From Burkholderiales bacterium (GTDB taxonomy: Bacteria > Pseudomonadota > Gammaproteobacteria > Burkholderiales > Usitatibacteraceae): DNA of 7,743 bases. This document shows positions 1-7,743 of the stretch, one piece after another. Under the pieces are notes generated by a model. That model was given only the letters and a program-made list of their open reading frames with translations, was not told the origin of the DNA and did not search any database. Positions within the stretch are counted from its first letter, which is position 1, and the number at the start of each line of letters is the position of its first letter. The position numbers and the translations under genes are program-made. The DNA is taken from positions 1 through 7,743 of the forward strand of contig JANXWW010000084.1 of the NCBI GenBank assembly GCA_025350945.1, read 5' to 3'.

Positions 1-119
1 TCGGATTCAAAATCACTTGCCTGCGAAAATTTCCAATACCATTCCAGCGGATTACCCGCCTCTATGAGCTCGGCGTCACCAGTTTCGCCGGAGATGTTGG
101 GGAGTGATTGGGCCGTCAT
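1..119 (-). CDS. Unrecognised protein, N-terminal fragment (runs off the left edge)
   Basis: An open frame starts with ATG at 119-117 and stays open to the window edge, giving 39 codons. The fragment begins MTAQSLPNISGETGD and continues with an acidic, then tryptophan/tyrosine-containing stretch (NPLEWYWKFSQ, residues 23-33). It shows no signal peptide or membrane segment. An in-frame TAG at 149-147, with no alternative start codon between it and the ATG, fixes this as the only plausible start. No Shine-Dalgarno-like sequence precedes it; the upstream bases are AT-rich (AGCTATACAAAC). It lies 102 bases after the lpdA stop on the same strand. I do not recognise the family. In many betaproteobacteria a ZapE-type ATPase follows lpdA, but this N-terminus does not look like it to me. 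That it is a gene at all is inferred from the open frame and its position. Confidence 0.5.
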   Translation of the reverse strand, partial: MTAQSLPNISGETGDAELIEAGNPLEWYWKFSQASDFES

Positions 120-153
120 GTTTGTATAGCTAAAATTAACAAAACACTAGCAC

Positions 154-172
154 TGGCAGGCTTTACCAACCA
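154..172 (-). terminator. Weak hairpin after lpdA, possible terminator
   Basis: On the minus strand a 7-position stem (TGGTTGG / CCTGCCA, with one G-T wobble and one mismatch) encloses a 5-base loop about 50 bases after the lpdA stop. A T-rich stretch (GTGTTTTGTTAATTTT) follows, but only after an 8-base gap, so this is not a classical Rho-independent terminator. It is the best candidate in the lpdA/left-gene gap. If it does not act, the left gene would be cotranscribed with lpdA. Confidence 0.2.
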
Positions 173-221
173 TTTTTGGCTCAAAATGCGCACCAGTATT
201 AGCTCTCGCAATTGAAATAAA

Positions 222-1664
222 TCACATATTCAACGTACGTTTATCCACCGCCAGCGCCGCTTCTTTCACCACTTCAGACAGCGTGGGATGGCCATGCACA
301 ATGCGCGCGATGTCTTCTGATGCCGCTTTGAATTCCATCGCCGTGACCAGCTCCTGAATTAATTCAGAGGCATGCGCATGAATAATGTGCGCACCTAAAA
401 TGCGATCTGTTTTCGCATCCGCAATAATTTTCACAAAGCCGCCCGGCTCGCCCTGACCTAACGCACGACCATTGGCCATAAACGGAAATTGACCGGTCTT
501 GACGGCAACACCTTCGGCTTTTAATTGTTGCTCATTTTTGCCCACCCATGCGACTTCGGGCGAGGTATAAATAATCCACGGGATCGTATTGAAATCGATA
601 TGCGGTTTTTGTCCCGCAATCATTTCCGCCACCGCCACACCTTCGTCCTCCGCCTTGTGCGCGAGCATCGGGCCGCGCACCACATCCCCAATCGCATACA
701 CATTCGGCAGATTGGTTTTGCAATGATCGTCCACTTCAATCAAGCCACGATCCGTCATTTTCAAACCGACTGTGTCGCCGCCTAAAATATCGGTGTTCGC
801 CACGCGGCCAACTGACACAATTAATTTGTCACACTCCAATTTTTGCGCGAGGTTTTGCTCATCCGTGTATTCAACGGAAATGCCGGTTTTCTTGACCATC
901 ACTTTGCCGATTTTTACACCGAGCTTGATGTTCATGTTCTGCTCTTTAGTGAAAACCTTCCACGCCTCTTTTTGAATCGATTCATCCGTTGCCGCCAGAA
1001 ACGAAGGCATCGCTTCCAGCACCGTCACATCTGCACCCAGACGACGCCACACACTGCCCAACTCCAGCCCCACCACGCCTGCACCGATCACGCCCAAACG
1101 CTTGGGCACCGCTGTAAACATGAGCGCGCCTTCGTTATCGCATACGTTGACGTTATCAACCGGAATGCCTTGCAAATGGCGCGCCTTCGAGCCGGTGGCG
1201 ATGATGACGTGCTTCGCATCAACCATTTCTTTTGCATCACCATTCGCGATTTCAAGCTCATAACCTTCGCCCGAGGTAGTTGCGTTACCGCTAAATTTGC
1301 CAAAACCTTTTAGCCATGTGATTTTGTTTTTGCGAAATAAAAACTCAATCCCTTTCGTCATCTTGCCGACGATGGTGTCCTTGCGATTTTGCATCTTTGC
1401 CACATCCATCTTCACGCTACCGGTGGAGATGCCATGGTCACCAAATCGGTGTTCAATCTTCTCAAAATTTTCGCTCGATTCGAGTAACGCTTTTGACGGA
1501 ATGCAGCCGACATTCAAGCACGTGCCGCCGAGCGCCATTTCGCCTTTCGGGTTTTTCCAGCCCTCGATACAGGCCACACTAAAGCCAAGCTGTGCAGCAC
1601 GAATCGCGGCGATATACCCGCCAGGCCCAGCACCAATAACGACGATATCGAATTGCTTATTCAT
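222..1664 (-). CDS. lpdA: Dihydrolipoyl dehydrogenase (E3 of 2-oxoglutarate dehydrogenase)
   Basis: This cytoplasmic FAD flavoprotein reoxidises the dihydrolipoyl arm of E2 and passes electrons to NAD+. The 480-residue protein is the usual family length. In order it shows the FAD-binding GAGPGGY (11-17), the redox-active disulfide in GGTCLNVGCIPSK (C49 and C54), ATGSK (156-160), the NAD-binding GAGVVGLELG (194-203), the second FAD contact AIGDV (324-328), and the C-terminal dimer-interface active site HGHPTLSE with the catalytic H459/E464 pair. The ATG is preceded by a modest AGG ribosome binding site about 9 bases upstream. It follows the small membrane-protein gene by 46 bases and closes the sucA-sucB cluster, which points to E3 of the 2-oxoglutarate complex. 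A role also in pyruvate dehydrogenase or glycine cleavage cannot be excluded, because E3 is often shared. No missing residues or frame breaks are seen. Confidence 0.97.
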   Translation of the reverse strand: MNKQFDIVVIGAGPGGYIAAIRAAQLGFSVACIEGWKNPKGEMALGGTCLNVGCIPSKALLESSENFEKIEHRFGDHGISTGSVKMDVAKMQNRKDTIVGKMTKGIEFLFRKNKITWLKGFGKFSGNATTSGEGYELEIANGDAKEMVDAKHVIIATGSKARHLQGIPVDNVNVCDNEGALMFTAVPKRLGVIGAGVVGLELGSVWRRLGADVTVLEAMPSFLAATDESIQKEAWKVFTKEQNMNIKLGVKIGKVMVKKTGISVEYTDEQNLAQKLECDKLIVSVGRVANTDILGGDTVGLKMTDRGLIEVDDHCKTNLPNVYAIGDVVRGPMLAHKAEDEGVAVAEMIAGQKPHIDFNTIPWIIYTSPEVAWVGKNEQQLKAEGVAVKTGQFPFMANGRALGQGEPGGFVKIIADAKTDRILGAHIIHAHASELIQELVTAMEFKAASEDIARIVHGHPTLSEVVKEAALAVDKRTLNM

Positions 1665-1710
1665 GATTAAAAACCTGTTTTGAGATTACAGTGTTTGCGA
1701 AAATTGGGGT

Positions 1711-2004
1711 TTACGATAACCAAACCCGGGAAACATAAACGCCCAGTGCAGCGCAAAATCCAGCGATAAAAGGTGATGTGCCGGAAATAACAAATGGGGG
1801 CTGTTTAATTAATTGTGAGAACCACAGCGTGAGCGCAACCGCCGCACCCACGCTGACCGGAACAGAGATTTTTGGCGTGATGAAATGACCGAGAAATTTA
1901 GCAAAGAAAACCGTGAGAAAACCAGTCAGCAATGCACCAACCATAACAAAGAAAATTTGCTTGAGCCATTGCTGCGGTTTTAATTTTGATTTCGCATTTT
2001 TCAT
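1711..2004 (-). CDS. Small predicted integral membrane protein between sucB and lpdA, function unknown
   Basis: I do not recognise this 97-residue protein. It has a lysine-rich N-terminus (MKNAKSKLKPQQWLKQ) followed by three hydrophobic stretches at about residues 17-41, 47-64 and 75-95, which look like transmembrane helices. Under the positive-inside rule the N-terminus would be cytoplasmic. Short connecting loops (TPK; KQPP) leave no room for a soluble domain, and there is no cleavable signal peptide or known catalytic motif. The start is uncertain: ATG at 2004 lies five bases after the sucB stop, while an in-frame GTG at 2010-2008 shares one base with that stop (TAGTG) and would add two residues. 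Neither has a strong ribosome binding site (only a GGA), so translation probably depends on coupling to sucB. Its position inside the E2-E3 pair suggests coexpression with the complex, but sequence gives no functional link. It could equally be a passenger gene. Confidence 0.75.
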   Translation of the reverse strand: MKNAKSKLKPQQWLKQIFFVMVGALLTGFLTVFFAKFLGHFITPKISVPVSVGAAVALTLWFSQLIKQPPFVISGTSPFIAGFCAALGVYVSRVWLS

Positions 2005-2009
2005 TAGCA

Positions 2010-3251
<1,242 letters not shown>

Positions 3252-3325
3252 TTTTCTTCCTTCGAGCTCGTTTTTGTATGCTGGTGCGGTCGAACAGATT
3301 CAGCTATTCAGATTCCACCAAAAGA

Positions 3326-6271
3326 TTATTTTTTCGCAACGGTTTTCAATGGTGCTGTTTTATTGAGCACATCGTCGGCGTTGGCGTCCCCGCTCAGTGC
3401 AGTCTCAACCAGTGTTTTTTGCTGCTCATTGCTCTTGGCCAGATAACCTACCGCAGGTGAAGCCGATGATGGACGCAATGCATTCGTCAGCGTTTGCTCG
3501 GCGCGCATGCCTCGTTTCAAATAATGCTGAATGCGATGCCAGGCACCTTGATTGCCCGGCTCTTCCTGCGCCCACACCACCGATTTCGCATTCGAATATA
3601 GCGCGATTTGCTCGGCAAATTCTTCGTGCGGAAATGGATAAAGCTGCTCGATGCGCACCACAGCAATATCATCAGTCGCACGTTTCTGCCGCTCCGCCAC
3701 AATGTCAAAATAAACCTTGCCGGAACAGAAAATCACGCGCTTGACGTTTTTCGCGTTCAGCTTTTCGGTTTCACCGATGACCACTTCAAACTTGCCATTC
3801 ACCAGATCTTCCAGCGGGGAGGTAGCTTCTTTTTTGCGCAACAGCGATTTCGGCATCATCACTATGAGCGGCTTGCGCATTTGCCGTAGCGCCTGGCGGC
3901 GAATCATGTGGAACAATTGCCCCGCTGTCGATGGCATGACGACTTGCATATTGTGCTCCGCGCATAGCTGCAGGAAGCGCTCAGGGCGCGCCGAGGAATG
4001 CTCCGGGCCTTGACCTTCATAACCATGCGGCAGGAACATGGTAAGCCCGCACAAGCGGCCCCATTTAGATTCGCCCGACGAAATAAATTGATCGATCACC
4101 ACCTGTGCGCCGTTGGCAAAATCACCGAACTGCGCTTCCCAGATCACCAGCTCAAACGGCTGTGCGGACGCATAACCGTATTCAAATCCGAGCACCGCTT
4201 CTTCAGACAGCAAAGAATCGATCACCAAAAATGTGCCTTGTTTTTCCTGAATATTTTGCAACGGCACATAGGTGCCGGAATCCCATTTTTCGCGGTTCTG
4301 ATCATGCAGTACGGCGTGACGATGCGCGAACGTGCCGCGACCGCAATCCTGACCGGACAAGCGAATGGGATGACCGCCCGCGACCAACGATGCGTACGCC
4401 AGATTCTCGGCCATACCCCAATCGAGCGCCTGTTCACCACGGCCCATTTTGCGGCGTACTTCGAGCAACTTATCAACCGACATATGGCATTTAAAATCAG
4501 ACGGCGGCTGCGTCAAACGCTCGGCATACATTTGCAATTTCGCCAACGGCACGCGTGTATCCACCGGCTGACGCCAATCTTTTCCCAGATACGGCGCCCA
4601 ATCCACGGCCAGCGGCGGTTTGATACCGTACAGAATTTTTGTATTCGTACTCTTGCCGGCATCCAGACGCGTGCGGATATTGGTCACCAGATCATCGCCA
4701 TAGGTGGCAGGCACGGTGCCTGCGGCGGCTAATCGATCTGCATACAATTTGCGCGTGCCGGGATGCTGCGCAATTTTCTTGTACATCAGCGGTTGCGTGA
4801 CGAAGGGCTCATCTTGTTCGTTGTGGCCGAGCTTCCTGAAACAGACCATATCGATGACGACATCTTTATGAAACTTCATGCGGTATTCAAGCGCAATGCG
4901 ACCCACCAGCAACACCGATTCCGGATCGTCCGCATTGACGTGAAACACGGGGGCTTCAATCATTTTTGCGATGTCGGTGCAGTACAAAGACGAACGCGTG
5001 TCGCGCGTATCGGAGGTCGTAAAACCAACCTGATTGTTAATCACAATATGCACGGTGCCACCGGTTTTATAGCCGCGCGTTTGCGATAGTGCCATCGTCT
5101 CCATCACCACGCCCTGCCCGGCAAACGCGGCATCGCCGTGAATCAAAATCGGCATGACTTCGTTGCCTTCGATGTCGTTGCGGCGCACCTGACGCGCACG
5201 AACTGACCCCTCAACGACCGGGTTGACGATTTCCAGATGCGATGGATTAAACGCGAGTGTCAAATGCACCGCACCGCCCTTGGTTTGAATATCGCTTGAG
5301 AAACCCTGATGGTATTTCACATCGCCCGAGCCTAGCTCATGCGCATGTTTGCCTTCAAATTCACTGAACAAATCAGCCGGTAATTTACCGAGACTATTCA
5401 CCAACACGTTCAAGCGCCCGCGATGCGCCATGCCGAGCACGACTTCACGCACACCTTTTTCGCCTGCACCTTGAATGATGTCATCGAGCAGCGGAATGGT
5501 GCTCTCACCACCCTCTAACGAAAATCGCTTTTGGCCCACATAACGCGTGTGTAGATATTTCTCCAGCGTTTCAGCGGCGCTCAAACGCTCTAGCAAAAAT
5601 TGTTTTTCTTCTGTCGATAAACTCGGTTGCGACTGGATCGATTCAAAGTTGCCTTGCACCCAGCGCTTCTGTTCGGTCGAGGAAATGTACATGTACTCGA
5701 CACCGACATAGCTGCAATACGTGCGCTTCACGGCGGCGACAATATCTTTCAGCTTCGCTTTTTCTTTACTTCCCGCAATCTGGCCCTGCCACGAGCCGAA
5801 TCCAAATTCTGTTTCAAGATCAGCATCGGACAAGCCGTAATGACTCAATTCCAATTCCGGCACTGGCATGCGCTCACTGCGCTTCAACGGATCGAGCGAA
5901 GAATGGCGCGAGCCGAGTACGCGGTGCGCACGAATAAATTGCAGAACCTTGAATGATTTTTTGTATTCATCGGTGGTGCCACTTGCTGTCGCACCGCTTT
6001 CTGGCGCGGATGAACTCACGCCCTGTGCGGCTGAGCTCGCATACACAACACGCCCACCGCCCGTCTTCGCGCGCTCCGCAAATGCGGCGATCACGGGCGT
6101 GTGCGCAACATCTTTCGCGGCATTGCCCGCCACATTCGGTAGCGCATCGAATTGCTTGCGCCAAGTTTCTGGCACCGAGCTGGCATCGAGCAAATATTGC
6201 TCATAGAGCTCTTCGACGTAGGGCGCGTTGGCACCGAAGTAGAGTGAAGATTCTTGAAAATCGCGCATCAT
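3326..6271 (-). CDS. sucA: 2-oxoglutarate dehydrogenase E1 component
   Basis: This ThDP-dependent E1 decarboxylates 2-oxoglutarate and succinylates the E2 lipoyl arm. With the start chosen here it has 981 residues. The N-terminal 45 residues (YFGANAPYVEELYEQYL, 11-27) match the E1o segment known to bind the complex core. A Ser/Ala/Gly-rich, probably disordered stretch follows (about 73-102). The ThDP part includes MAHRGRLNVL (281-290), YHQGFSSD (320-327), FNPSHLEIV (341-349), the GDAAFAGQG cofactor loop (from 379) with NN (412-413), and KLGHNEQDEP (480-489). The second transketolase-like half has PHGYEGQGPEHSSARPERF (from 748). Conserved histidines H283, H321 and H749 are present. The start at ATG 6271 is preceded by GAGG at 8-base spacing and gives the family-like MMRDFQ. 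An in-frame GTG at 6301 would add ten residues, but it lacks a binding site and lies in a hairpin. The tail after about residue 960 is Asp/Lys-rich and seems longer than usual. Confidence 0.96.
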   Translation of the reverse strand: MMRDFQESSLYFGANAPYVEELYEQYLLDASSVPETWRKQFDALPNVAGNAAKDVAHTPVIAAFAERAKTGGGRVVYASSAAQGVSSSAPESGATASGTTDEYKKSFKVLQFIRAHRVLGSRHSSLDPLKRSERMPVPELELSHYGLSDADLETEFGFGSWQGQIAGSKEKAKLKDIVAAVKRTYCSYVGVEYMYISSTEQKRWVQGNFESIQSQPSLSTEEKQFLLERLSAAETLEKYLHTRYVGQKRFSLEGGESTIPLLDDIIQGAGEKGVREVVLGMAHRGRLNVLVNSLGKLPADLFSEFEGKHAHELGSGDVKYHQGFSSDIQTKGGAVHLTLAFNPSHLEIVNPVVEGSVRARQVRRNDIEGNEVMPILIHGDAAFAGQGVVMETMALSQTRGYKTGGTVHIVINNQVGFTTSDTRDTRSSLYCTDIAKMIEAPVFHVNADDPESVLLVGRIALEYRMKFHKDVVIDMVCFRKLGHNEQDEPFVTQPLMYKKIAQHPGTRKLYADRLAAAGTVPATYGDDLVTNIRTRLDAGKSTNTKILYGIKPPLAVDWAPYLGKDWRQPVDTRVPLAKLQMYAERLTQPPSDFKCHMSVDKLLEVRRKMGRGEQALDWGMAENLAYASLVAGGHPIRLSGQDCGRGTFAHRHAVLHDQNREKWDSGTYVPLQNIQEKQGTFLVIDSLLSEEAVLGFEYGYASAQPFELVIWEAQFGDFANGAQVVIDQFISSGESKWGRLCGLTMFLPHGYEGQGPEHSSARPERFLQLCAEHNMQVVMPSTAGQLFHMIRRQALRQMRKPLIVMMPKSLLRKKEATSPLEDLVNGKFEVVIGETEKLNAKNVKRVIFCSGKVYFDIVAERQKRATDDIAVVRIEQLYPFPHEEFAEQIALYSNAKSVVWAQEEPGNQGAWHRIQHYLKRGMRAEQTLTNALRPSSASPAVGYLAKSNEQQKTLVETALSGDANADDVLNKTAPLKTVAKK

Positions 6272-6279
6272 GTTGGTGA

Positions 6280-6283
6280 CCTC
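6280..6283 (-). promoter_or_regulatory. Ribosome binding site deciding the sucA start
   Basis: GAGG on the minus strand lies 8 bases before the ATG ATG pair at 6271-6266. It supports MMRDFQ as the true N-terminus and argues against the GTG 30 bases upstream, which has no purine-rich site in front of it. Confidence 0.75.
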
Positions 6284-6286
6284 ATT

Positions 6287-6300
6287 TGCCCCAATGGGCA
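6287..6300 (-). promoter_or_regulatory. Short hairpin just upstream of the sucA ribosome binding site
   Basis: The minus strand reads TGCCC-ATTG-GGGCA, a perfect five-base-pair stem with a four-base loop. It ends three bases before the GAGG site of sucA. No T-run follows, so it is not a terminator. It could stabilise the mRNA end or affect ribosome access, or be chance; nothing in the sequence decides between these. Confidence 0.3.
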
Positions 6301-6342
6301 CGTTGTACTGGCTGTATTTTGTTCAAACTATCGCAACTTTAA

Positions 6343-6374
6343 AATATAAAGTCCTTATTCAGCGGGCATCTCAA
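6343..6374 (-). promoter_or_regulatory. Weak candidate promoter for sucA in the gltA-sucA gap
   Basis: On the minus strand, TTGAGA (6374-6369, five of six matches to the -35 consensus) is followed after 20 bases by TATATT (6348-6343, five of six matches to the -10 consensus). A 20-base spacer is longer than the optimum of about 17, so strength would be low without an activator. Reading TTTATA as the -10 gives a spacer of 18 but only three matches. The 140-base gap makes an independent sucA promoter plausible, but this site is tentative. Confidence 0.25.
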
Positions 6375-6399
6375 AGCATTTATTCGCCAAAACGCCCGC
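6362..6399 (-). repeat. Inverted repeat downstream of gltA
   Basis: GCGGGC at 6362-6367 pairs perfectly with GCCCGC at 6394-6399 across a 26-base AT-rich loop, starting 12 bases after the gltA stop. There is no following T-run, so it does not look like a Rho-independent terminator. It could be a 3'-end stabilising or attenuating structure for the gltA message. Six pairs with a long loop may also be chance. Confidence 0.3.
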
Positions 6400-6411
6400 C
6401 AATGCTAGTGT

Positions 6412-7713
6412 TTATAATTTACTTTTATCGATATCGCGACGCGATGCGCCGACATAAAGCTGACGCGGACGACCAATTTTTTGCTCCGGATCGGCAATCA
6501 TTTCATTTAACTGCGCAATCCAGCCCACCGTGCGCGCGAGCGCAAAAATAGCGGTGAACAGCGGCACCGGAATGCCCAGCGCTTTTTGCACAATGCCCGA
6601 ATAAAAATCGACGTTTGGATACAGCTTGCGGCTCACAAAATAATCATCTTCGAGCGCGATTTTTTCCAGCGCCATCGCGAGCTTAAACAGTGGGTCTTCC
6701 TGCAAACCCAATTCATTTAAAACTTCGTAACAGGTTTCACGCATCAGCTTCGCGCGCGGATCGTAGTTTTTATAAACACGATGACCAAAACCCATCAGGC
6801 GAACATTGGAATCCTTGTCTTTTACTTTGGCAATAAATTCACCGATCTTTGGCAAACCGCCATCGCGCTGAATGTCGTAAAGCATACTCAACGCGGCTTC
6901 GTTCGCACCGCCGTGCGCGGGCCCCCACAGGCACGCCACGCCTGCCGCAATGGCTGCGAAGGGATTGGTGCCGCTCGATGCGCACAAACGCACAGTGGAC
7001 GTTGATGCGTTTTGTTCGTGATCCGCGTGCAGTATAAAAATGCGATCCAGCGCTCTAGTGAGCACCTCATTGACCTTGTAGTCTTCAGCGGGCACTGCAA
7101 ACATCATCTGCATAAAATTCGCGGTGTACGACAAATTATTTCGTGGATACACCAGCGGCTGGCCGACCGTATATTTGTAGGCCATCGCGGTTAATGTCGG
7201 CAGCTTCGCGATCAATCGAATCGCGGAAATATCGCGCTGATGCGCGTCATGTAAATTCATCGAATCCGGATAAAACGCTGACATCGCGCCAACAAGACCG
7301 GTCATGACCGCCATCGGATGCGCGTCACGACGGAATCCGCGCAGAAAAAACTGCATCTGTTCATGCACCATCGTGTGATTAGTCACGCGGCTGACGAAAT
7401 CCTTGCGTTGCGCCGGATCGGGCAAATCACCGTACAACAGCAGATGACACACCTGCATAAAATCGCATTGCGTGGCGAGTTGTTCAATCGGATAGCCGCG
7501 ATATAAAAGCTCACCTTTGTCGCCGTCGATAAAGGTGATATTCGAATTGCACGACGCGGTGGACATAAAGCCCGGATCGTAGGTAAACATGCCGGTTTGC
7601 GCATACAGTTTACGAATGTCAATTACATCCGGGCCATGCGCGCCGCTGTACACCGGGAGATCAAACGACTTGCCATCCGCGGTGGTCAGAACTGCTTTAC
7701 CTTTTGCGTCCAT
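6412..7713 (-). CDS. gltA: Citrate synthase (type II, hexameric bacterial form)
   Basis: This enzyme condenses acetyl-CoA and oxaloacetate to citrate, the entry step of the TCA cycle, in the cytoplasm. The 433-residue protein has the length of the NADH-sensitive Gram-negative type (E. coli 427), including the extra N-terminal domain (about 1-60, with GPDVIDIRKLY and YDPGFMSTASCNS). Catalytic residues are all present: H267 in GPAHGGANEA, H311 in MGFGHRVYKNYDPRA and D369 in VDFYSG. Substrate-contacting residues H232 (ILHADHEQN), R320, R393 and R415 (GRPRQLY) are also in place. The ATG has a GGAG site 9 bases upstream (7723-7726). It lies 140 bases ahead of sucA on the same strand, so it may be the first gene of this operon or a separate unit. 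Whether succinate dehydrogenase genes lie upstream, as in many relatives, is outside the window. No frame breaks or missing key residues are seen. Confidence 0.97.
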   Translation of the reverse strand: MDAKGKAVLTTADGKSFDLPVYSGAHGPDVIDIRKLYAQTGMFTYDPGFMSTASCNSNITFIDGDKGELLYRGYPIEQLATQCDFMQVCHLLLYGDLPDPAQRKDFVSRVTNHTMVHEQMQFFLRGFRRDAHPMAVMTGLVGAMSAFYPDSMNLHDAHQRDISAIRLIAKLPTLTAMAYKYTVGQPLVYPRNNLSYTANFMQMMFAVPAEDYKVNEVLTRALDRIFILHADHEQNASTSTVRLCASSGTNPFAAIAAGVACLWGPAHGGANEAALSMLYDIQRDGGLPKIGEFIAKVKDKDSNVRLMGFGHRVYKNYDPRAKLMRETCYEVLNELGLQEDPLFKLAMALEKIALEDDYFVSRKLYPNVDFYSGIVQKALGIPVPLFTAIFALARTVGWIAQLNEMIADPEQKIGRPRQLYVGASRRDIDKSKL

Positions 7714-7721
7714 GCTTTTAT

Positions 7722-7726
7722 TCTCC
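7722..7726 (-). promoter_or_regulatory. gltA ribosome binding site
   Basis: GGAGA on the minus strand, with GGAG 9 bases from the ATG, supports the called gltA start. Only 30 bases of leader are in the window, so no promoter can be judged. Confidence 0.65.
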
Positions 7727-7743
7727 GAAAAAGTTCGTTCGCT

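Noticed and set aside
147..224. Possible readthrough of the lpdA TGA, since the frame stays open for 24 codons to a TAG at 149-147
   Set aside because: LpdA already has full family length, the added residues resemble nothing conserved, and a short open stretch is expected by chance.
843..1313. Plus-strand open frame (156 codons) opposite lpdA
   Set aside because: It overlaps the intact conserved lpdA on the other strand, and its Cys/His/Arg-rich product resembles no family.
3998..4732. Long plus-strand open frame (244 codons) opposite sucA
   Set aside because: It lies wholly antisense to a conserved part of SucA. Its product is Arg/His/Gln-rich with no recognisable domain, typical of a shadow frame.
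6299..6301. GTG as the sucA start
   Set aside because: It has no ribosome binding site and lies within a hairpin. The ATG at 6271 has GAGG at good spacing and gives the family-like N-terminus.

Overview
The window is a minus-strand block of central-carbon genes: citrate synthase (gltA) and the three components of the 2-oxoglutarate dehydrogenase complex, E1 (sucA), E2 (sucB) and E3 (lpdA). A small unrecognised membrane protein sits between E2 and E3. All four recognised genes are full length and keep their key residues. The protein style, the gene order gltA-sucA-sucB-lpdA and the moderate base composition fit a proteobacterium. A betaproteobacterium is my best guess, judged from remembered family resemblance and not from a search.

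In transcription order (right to left): a 30-base leader carrying the gltA ribosome binding site (7714-7743); gltA (6412-7713); a 140-base gap (6272-6411) with an inverted repeat, a weak promoter-like pair and a small hairpin just before the sucA ribosome binding site; sucA (3326-6271, start re-called from an upstream GTG); a 74-base gap; sucB (2010-3251); a 97- to 99-residue predicted membrane protein starting at the sucB stop; a 46-base gap; lpdA (222-1664); a 102-base gap; and the first 39 codons of an unrecognised gene that runs off the left edge (1-119).

GltA condenses oxaloacetate with acetyl-CoA to citrate. SucA, SucB and LpdA together convert 2-oxoglutarate to succinyl-CoA and NADH: SucA decarboxylates, SucB carries and transfers the succinyl group on a lipoyl arm, and LpdA reoxidises that arm. 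Short or absent gaps from sucA to lpdA suggest one transcript. Whether gltA is cotranscribed or sucA has its own promoter cannot be settled from sequence alone.

I saw no RNA genes, mobile elements, CRISPR arrays or defence-type genes. This is mostly an ordinary housekeeping region. The least explained items are the small membrane protein inside the E2-E3 junction and the unidentified gene at the left edge.
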